Below, one piece after another: positions 59,001 to 64,000 of a DNA stretch of 64,000 bases; the stretch's first letter is position 1, and each line of letters opens with the position of its first letter. The notes under the pieces were generated by a model, which ran no database searches, was not told where the DNA came from, and saw nothing but the letters and a program-made list of their open reading frames with translations. Position numbers and translations under genes: made by a program. Location: the NCBI GenBank assembly GCA_026874595.1, contig CM049309.1:15156576-15220575 (forward strand), in the 5' to 3' direction. The DNA comes from Sipunculus nudus (lineage: Eukaryota; Annelida; Sipuncula; Golfingiida; Sipunculidae).

Positions 59001-61622
59001 AATCAAAGAACTCCAAAACTTTTAGACCTTAGGGCAGAAAGTGGAAAAAGTGTAATTAACTTTTTTGGAAATGAGAGCCTAACTTATGTCACTTTCCTGT
59101 AAACAATTTAAAACTGTTTTATGAGTAACTAGTCTATTCTGTAGGGACATCTTGCCACTAATCTGTGAAATGGGCATATCAGGGAATAGTGGTGATGTCA
59201 TAATAGACGTGATGTACTAAACAGGCACCAACGTTCAAGCGACCAATAATCAAGAGCTGCCGACCCCAGCTGATTGCAGTGAGACTTGTATTCTCCTTGT
59301 GCACGCGCTCCATTGTTATGTCACATTACTTTATATCCATGCCCAAGAAGGATAAACAATGGCCACTTGTTAGGCATGCCATGAACCACAGATATTTGTG
59401 AGACATGTCAACCAGGCCATAAAGTAAATAATATTTATATTGTGAGTAGGTAAGGTTCCAAAAATTACGCTTTTGCCATTTTATGCCATTGGTGAAAATT
59501 TTGTTTGGCAAGTTTGTCTTATGTAGAGATAATCGCGAAAAAACAGGTGGACAGGGGAAGTGTAAAGGACTGTAATTAATTACCTTGGTCTACAGTTTAT
59601 CACCAAATAGAATCCTGCTGTCATAGTACTACTCAACAGCCCAGTACAACTTAAGCAAACTACTCAACAACCTAAACTTTTATCTTCTTTAATTGGATGG
59701 ACTCCCACATGTTCAGAATGCGTGATTATATTATGCATCTTGGTGAAATAAATCTATTTGTAAAAAACCAACAAAATGGTACATCTTGAGTGAAGACATT
59801 TTTAGGATTATTTAAATAAAATTCCTGTAGACCTTTTTAGGTGCCAGTCACCTTCTGTAGTAAGTGCAGACATTGTGTTTGTAGACATTTAGCGAAGACC
59901 CAATTTAAACAGTAGAGTAAGGTTCCAGCTTTACTGTTTCAAAATAATACAGGTCTTGTAGTATTCTAACCTTAGTAGTAGTGTTAGGCACTTTGTAAAA
60001 TGTATTTTTATAGAAAAGATTCATTCGGTGTTTCAGGGAGACTTGAGGCCAATTTTATATTTCACCTATAAATTCTGTGTTATCTTTAAATTTATTTATA
60101 ATAACAAACAAACACACTCAAAAAGGTAAAAATATTCTAAATTTTCTTCAACCACTGTGTCCAGTGGTTGTCTTTGGATAAATTAATCTATATCAGATAT
60201 GTTTGATCTTGAGGATTGTTATATAAATAAATATAGGATGGTTAACAAACAAGATCTCTTCAGATCACATTTTTATGCCCCCACCACAAAGTGGCCTGGG
60301 AATATAGTTATACCTACCTGTATGTCTGTCCTTTTGCCATTCTGAAATCCAACAATTGTAAAGACTTTTTTTTCGCGGTGCCAACAGATATTGGCCTGAT
60401 TTTTGGTGAGTGGATGGATGATGACAACTTACAAATCAAGTTCAAGTTTCATTGTAGCTGACCTACTTTTGAAAGTATGACAGCTCAAAGAAAATTTATG
60501 AAAAATAGAAAATTTTATTATAAAAGCAGTTGTATGGACTTTTTTTCGCAATGCCTGCAGATATTGGCCTTTTTTTTTTAAATGTGGATGGATGATGACC
60601 AGTTACAGATTGAGTTCAACATTCATCTTGGTGGACTTACTTTTGACAGTATGACGGCTCCTGAACATAGAAAATTAAATGAAAAATAAAAAAATTTATG
60701 ATAAATTCAGTTGTACGGATGTTATTTTGCAATGCCTGTAGATATTAACCTCATATTTGATGTGTGGTTGGAAAAATGACCAGTTACAAATAGAGTTCCA
60801 TTTTGACCTGGCTGACCTATTTCTGACGGCATGATTTTCCAGGTGAGCGTCCTCATCTGTGTTCGTATCCACAATTTTGAAAACCTTGCAATAACTCAAA
60901 AGAATTTGTGGTGCAGTCACCAAATTTTTCAAGGTCACAGCAGCGATAATGCTAAACTTATGTTAACACTATAACTCAAAAAGAATTGAGGCACGGTCAC
61001 CAAACTTTCAGCTTTGATGCACCTCATAAAGGGCTAGGTCAAATTCGAATATGCATGACCAAGACGCATTTTTCAAGGTCACAATGATGATAATGCTAAA
61101 ACGATGTTAATGCAATAACTAAAAAAAAACTGATACATAGTCACCAAACGTGCAGCTGTGATGGACCTCATTAAGTGCTAGGTGTGTACTCTCAAAAGAT
61201 CAATTTCAGATCCAGTTTGCAATTCTTTCTGCTAGACCAACATTTGACCAGGAGTTATACCCCATTAATAAGAATATTTCTTGGAATTTCTTACCATCAT
61301 CATCATTGATCTTGATTTACTGTACTCTTTTATATCATTAAGAGACATTGGTGAAATTCTGGTTCCTTTAGCATTGCTCCATTTATATACTCCACCACTT
61401 TAAAAAATATTTCTAATTTTCTGCCGGTGGGGCATTCATGTTGTTCCAACACATCTAGTTTCATGATGATGATGATGATCAAACCATGTCAGCAGTAACT
61501 GCTTTATGTTTATGTACAGGTGGATCGTAGACTTGAAAGGGGCACCAGGAACTATTTATGATGGTGAAAAGTTCCAGTTGCAATTCAAGTTCGGCCCTAG
61601 GTATCCCTTCGACTCCCCACAG
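46998..61622 (+). CDS. UBE2W: UBE2W, ubiquitin-conjugating enzyme E2 W, first three coding exons (partial)
   Basis: UBE2W is the E2 that attaches ubiquitin to free alpha-amino groups of flexible protein N-termini. Exons 46998-47012, 55161-55252 and 61520-61622 join in phase at GT-AG sites into 70 codons. They cover the N-terminal helix (KRLQKELQALQKDPP), beta strands with WIVDLKGAPGTIYDGEKFQL and the E2 motif FGPRYPFDSPQ. Similarity to human UBE2W is high throughout. The last exon ends at a GTGAGA donor. The catalytic Cys exon and C-terminus lie beyond the right edge. Introns are 8.1 and 6.3 kb and filled with F1, F3 and MITE copies. Confidence 0.93.
47013..47914. other. UBE2W intron 1, first part
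   Basis: At 47430-47500 the motif ACCCCAACGGAC occurs four times at irregular spacing. Otherwise nothing is recognised. Confidence 0.45.
47923..48859 (+). mobile_element. 937-bp non-autonomous hAT-like element
   Basis: The ends CAAGTTTGGGGCCAGGTAC and, reversed, CACGGTTGGGGCCAGGTTC are inverted repeats. The flanks CTATTTAC (47915-47922) and CTATATAC (48860-48867) agree at 7 of 8 bases. The ends are rich in GTACCTGTACC. The middle has a partly open stretch with GEGNYFKAFI and FEVEW, shared with the 38340-38673 copy. Confidence 0.75.
48868..49352. other. UBE2W intron 1 spacer
   Basis: Nothing recognised. Confidence 0.4.
49353..53845 (+). mobile_element. F1 element, core beta, with another F1 nested inside
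   Basis: The 5' end AGCTCGGCTGACTGTAAGTC with paired CATCTGAGCT is followed by a (GTCC)n run (49411-49433). A beta core of about 336-bp units follows; CTGCAGACTGG occurs at 49681, 50015, 50352 and 50691. The element is interrupted at 51023-53623 and resumes at 53624. It ends AGTCAGCTGAGCGTCATGAC then CCATGGGCCACTTGT (53845). Without the insert it is about 1.9 kb. It lies sense to UBE2W. Confidence 0.85.
51023..53623 (+). mobile_element. F1 element, core alpha, nested in another F1
   Basis: It starts AGCTCAGCTGACTATAAGTC (51023) with a GTCC microsatellite, and has two alpha monomers (TTTTGCCCAACTTTGACCATG at ~51583 and ~52231). It ends CAGCTGAGCGCCGTGGCCCA then TAGGTCCCTAGT (53623). The sequence across the insertion point matches the uninterrupted relative at 57945-57975, so the boundaries are directly supported. 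Confidence 0.85.
53846..54435. other. UBE2W intron 1, nothing recognised
   Basis: No repeat ends or exon seen. Confidence 0.4.
54436..54985 (+). mobile_element. F6: possible further HINE-like element
   Basis: TTTTATGTCTCCCC is followed by a complementary GGGGAG about 12 nt later, then a CATCCGTCC segment. Two units with GACCTTAATCTTCAAGGTCA or GACCTTGATCTTTAAGGTCA lie about 240 bp apart. This resembles the 5' palindrome, microsatellite and core order of F1-F3, but the 3' end is not clear. Confidence 0.45.
55161..55252 (+). CDS. UBE2W: UBE2W coding exon 2
   Basis: The acceptor is TGTTTGCAG, and 30 codons plus two bases (GA) are encoded: KRLQKELQALQKDPPAGVVL and DGDKISTNLS. The donor GTAAGC is strong. 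The split codon completes as Glu with exon 3. Confidence 0.93.
55606..56430 (+). repeat. Tandem block, about 150-bp units, in UBE2W intron 2
   Basis: It starts with one M2 end (CTTGTCCACCTATAATTTTC then GCGAT, 55617-55655). CCTAGAATC-type anchors follow at ~55674, 55830, 55987, 56139, 56283 and 56424. Units contain CTCCTTGGAAACCAGAAAT and GGTCATGGTGACCTATATT. It runs directly into the F1 beta block. Confidence 0.7.
56431..58180 (+). mobile_element. F1 element, core beta, 5' end atypical
   Basis: A GTCC-type run (56435-56470) is followed by about five beta units (TTTCTGCAGACTGGTGGYGCC and variants near 56945, 57290, 57628, 57968). The 3' end AGTCAGCTGAGCGTCATGAC then CCATGGGTCACTTGT is at 58146-58180. 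The canonical 5' palindrome is missing. Positions 57945-57975 give the empty-site reference for the nested insertion at 51023. Confidence 0.75.
58181..58969. other. UBE2W intron 2 spacer with 17-bp tandem repeat
   Basis: GACAGGTGGTCTTATCA is present three times in tandem at 58864-58915. No exon is seen. Confidence 0.5.
58970..59567. mobile_element. M2 MITE, copy 2, UBE2W intron 2
   Basis: The ends GTGTCCACCTG (58977) and, reversed, CCCCTGTCCACCTGTTTTTT are inverted repeats. The inside (for example TAAAGTAAATAATATTTATA) is the reverse complement of copy 1 at 39306-39920. Confidence 0.78.
59568..60271. other. UBE2W intron 2 spacer
   Basis: Nothing recognised. Confidence 0.4.
60272..61459 (+). 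mobile_element. F3 element, second copy, UBE2W intron 2
   Basis: The 5' palindrome ATGCCCCCACCACAAAGTGG then CCTGGGAATAT is at 60275. Three diverged ~180-bp F3 monomers follow (to ~60840), then three ~170-bp units with GTCACCAAA...TCAAGGTCAC (60890-61200). The 3' end GGTGGGGCATTCATG, hairpin TGTTG-TTC-CAACA and CATCTAGT finishes at 61459. It is more diverged than the intron 3 copy. It is sense to UBE2W and ends 60 bp before exon 3. Confidence 0.8.
61520..61622 (+). CDS. UBE2W: UBE2W coding exon 3
   Basis: The acceptor is ATGTACAG. The first base completes E36, then 34 codons run WIVDLKGAPGTIYDGEKFQL to RYPFDSPQ. The donor is GTGAGA. The segment is the beta-sheet core of the E2 fold and the conserved PF-x-x-P turn. 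Confidence 0.95.
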
Positions 61623-62520
61623 GTGAGATTCATCATACATACAATAAGTTTACCTTTTTTGCAAAGATCATCAGTTTGGTATCTGAGAAAGAAAGAAAAA
61701 ACTATATGAAATGATACTTTATCTGTGCTGTATTCATGGTGTACCAACAACAGCTTGAATGCGGCCTCACATCTGATTAAATCTGCCTCTGTCTCCTCCA
61801 TTCTTTGGATTGGTCAAACAGGGTTCATACAGGTCCCATAAAGCCAAGAAAATCCAAGAATTTAAAACTGCAGGATTGAAGTGCTTAAATATCCTTAGAT
61901 TTTTATAAAAAGGACACAAAGTTCATAAAAATCTGTAAAAGTTCTGTCTTTTAGTTTTATCACTGGAGTCCGACTGTTCTGTAGTGTCGTGTTGGCTCCC
62001 TATTACTATCGTTTCTCTAAAATTATCACGTGACTTTCTTGTAATCTTGGTTAACTCCATGAATTCAGCATCATTCATCTGCATGAGCACATTAATTTAA
62101 GCCAGCCATTCGCCCACCATTTCTGTAGAATTTTTGTGATTTCTGACTTACTCTGTGCACACATTAAAGCACTGTAGGTGATTCCTTAGAAGAAAATTTC
62201 TTAAAACGCTTCTATAAATTGTTGGTAAACATGACACATGTGACAATGTTGACAAACAGATTATTTAACCTGAGATAGGTAGCTGCATATGTGTGGAAGT
62301 TGAAAGGTTACTAGAGGCCCTATTTGCAAACGCCCTCAGGTTTGTCTCACTTCCCACCAGATGTCCTTGATGAATGTTTTTGGATTATTTTGGCAAACCA
62401 TCCCCTTTCCAAATTATGTAAAAGTGTGGATATAATCAAAATAAACTGCCTGTGTGGTGGGACCAGCATTGTCTGGCCCATTTTATGAAAGTTTCAAGAT
62501 ATCGGCTATCAATACCATTT
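61623..62520. other. UBE2W intron 3, first part
   Basis: Nothing is recognised. The reading frame continuing past 61622 is intronic and lacks E2 similarity. Confidence 0.45.
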
Positions 62521-63059
62521 TTTATACGCCCATCATATGAAGGAAGTATTATGGTATACCCACTGTTCGTCTGTATGTTAACTTTTAGTGTCGCAGCTAT
62601 AACTTGACAGGGCTTTCATGGGTTTTCACAAAACTCACTTTAACTACTTACCAACAGATTATATTGCCCGAGTTCAATTATTGGCAACATCAACGCATAT
62701 CTAAAAAGGTCGCGGGTCACTAGGCTACTTTGTGGTGTCGCCGTGATAACTTACAAAGAATATGAAAGATTTTGATAAAACATCTTTGACAAAACAAATG
62801 TTAATCAATAAAATATCTCACCTAAGTTTGATTTCAGCAAAATCCATGCATATTTAATGAGGCCAGAGGTCACTGCACTTTTGAGGCACCTTGGTGACTT
62901 ACCAAATATCCTATGGAATTTAATGATACTCATTTAACATATTCACCAATAGAATTTCTCACCTGAATTACCTTCTCATCAAAATTCATGCATATTAATG
63001 AGGTCAGAGGTCACCAGATACACCACATGCATGTGATGCATGTTTGCAGTGCTCTTGTT
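62521..63059 (+). mobile_element. F5: HINE-like element with GGTCAGAGGTCAC core
   Basis: The 5' part is TTTATACGCCCATCATATGA then AGGAAGTATTATGG. Three units of about 150 bp end in CATGCATATTAATGAGGTCA or a variant (near 62690, 62845, 62985). A CATGCATGTGATGCATG palindrome-like segment and GCTCTTGTTT lie at 63026-63060. The order resembles F1, and CTTGTTT also resembles the F1 end. The sense direction matches UBE2W. Confidence 0.55.
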
Positions 63060-63316
63060 TACTAATGTTATGGCTAATTTAGAGAGTGGTCCATGAATTT
63101 TTATGGATATGGTCCTCAAAAGTTCTTAAGTGTCCTTCAGTGTGTACTCAGGTTTTAAATAGGACCCACAGTCAGGTTACCAGCAATTTTCTCCTCAATT
63201 CATTTAAACATGTCATTAGACAGAGGAAAATCAAACGCTGTAACAAAGTTTATCTTTTTGTATAATGGGTGGCTTTTTAAAGTTTTGTTTAAACAAGTAA
63301 CCACAACACCAAATTT

Positions 63317-64000
63317 CTAGCTCAGCTGAAAATAAGTCATATGAGCTATAGTCGTGGTCCATTGTCCGTTGTCCTTCCGTCTGTCTGTCGGTCTGTCTGA
63401 CTGTCCGTCCGTAGATGTGGTATGTTTAATAAACCGTAAGACCTAGGAATCCAAAATTCAGCATAATATTAGATGTCCCCAAGATCTCCTACCAAGCAAA
63501 AAAATGGGGCCTTGTGACTTAGTTCCTTTGAGATATTAAGAAAAAAACACAAATTCTTAAATATCTCAAGAAATCTTCCATGGATTGATCCCAAAATCAA
63601 GTTGATAGAAGATCATGGATAGGGTTGTCATGTTCCAGAAACTGGTGGCGCCACCTATTATTCTTTATTTGTTTTCGTGCCTTTTAATACCCCAAAAATT
63701 GCCACTTGACAGTACTGTGAGCATTATAAGTCAAAAACTAATGGACAGATTTCTTTTATATTATGCATATACATAGACATGGATTATCGGATGATGTATA
63801 TATATATATTTAAATTGAGGTCATGACCTTTCCTATGAGAGTGACCTTGACCTTGAATATTGCCATATATGGTGAAAATCACACAAAATCATTAATATCT
63901 CAATAAAGGATGCATGGATTGGTCCCAAAATCAACATGACCAAAGAGCTTGGATAATGTTGTCATGTACCGGAAACTGGTAGCGCCACCTGTTATTCTTT
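63317..64000 (+). mobile_element. F1 element, 5' part, cut by window end
   Basis: It starts TAGCTCAGCTGAAAATAAGT with the paired CATATGAGCT arm and a GTCC/GTCT run (63361-63412). The first ~130 bp of the alpha core (GACCTAGGAATCCAAAATTC) is followed by a different core. In that core ACTGGTGGCGCCACCT recurs after 336 bp (63641 and 63977, the latter with one change). Confidence 0.8.

Noticed and set aside
1-64000. tRNA or rRNA genes
   Set aside because: No cloverleaf with A and B box sequences and no rRNA core motifs were noticed by eye. A tRNAscan-SE run would settle it.

Overview
The window looks like nuclear DNA of a bivalve mollusc. It is A+T-rich and intron-heavy, and it is crowded with short non-autonomous elements that carry (GGAC/GTCC)n microsatellites, tandem-repeat cores and palindromic ends. 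That is the layout described for bivalve 'pearl' elements and for Helentron-related HINEs. No prokaryotic gene organisation, tRNA, rRNA or CRISPR array was seen. The species cannot be fixed from the sequence.

Two cellular genes are supported, arranged head to head. (1) BPNT2 (IMPAD1/gPAPP, Golgi 3'-phosphoadenosine 5'-phosphate phosphatase) is on the minus strand. Its five coding exons (40652-40329, 34110-33951, 33415-33320, 19794-19615, 15359-15046) join with intact frame and GT-AG junctions into 357 codons plus stop, with the family's metal-binding motifs. (2) UBE2W (N-terminal-specific ubiquitin-conjugating E2) is on the plus strand. Its first three coding exons (46998-47012, 55161-55252, 61520-61622) are present; the catalytic-cysteine part lies beyond the window. 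About 6.3 kb separates the two start codons.

Almost everything else is mobile DNA. Positions ~900-8715 hold a decayed CR1/jockey-like non-LTR retrotransposon (endonuclease, reverse transcriptase, C-terminal zinc-knuckle-like region), split by two later insertions. Removing each insertion at an exact T|T (A|A) point restores the reading frame, so the insertions define the ends of two element families. Family F1 (ends AGCTCAGCTGACT ... GACCCATGGGTC-CTTGT) occurs at 5601-7519, 15399-16826, 24966-28119, 29732-32891, 49353-53845 (with another F1 copy nested at 51023-53623), 56431-58180 and 63317-end. Family F2 (TGTATCCGCC ... GGCGGATACA plus hairpin) is at 1963-3699. Family F3 (ATGCCCCCGCC ... GGCGGGGGCAT plus hairpin) is at 19822-22275 and 60272-61459. 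F1, F2 and F3 share one architecture: a 5' palindrome, a tandem core, a subterminal inverted repeat and a short 3' hairpin. Families F4, F5 and F6 look similar but are less well bounded.

There are also hAT-type elements with 8-bp target duplications (35573-37134 with a broken BED-finger transposase, 11061-12014, 47923-48859) and several MITEs.

The most interesting patterns are: every bounded F1/F3 copy inside BPNT2 or UBE2W lies in the sense direction of its host gene; three such copies end only 27-60 bp before a splice acceptor; a four-monomer higher-order satellite sits inside an F3 element; and the palindrome GGTGGCGCCACC recurs in otherwise unrelated cores.
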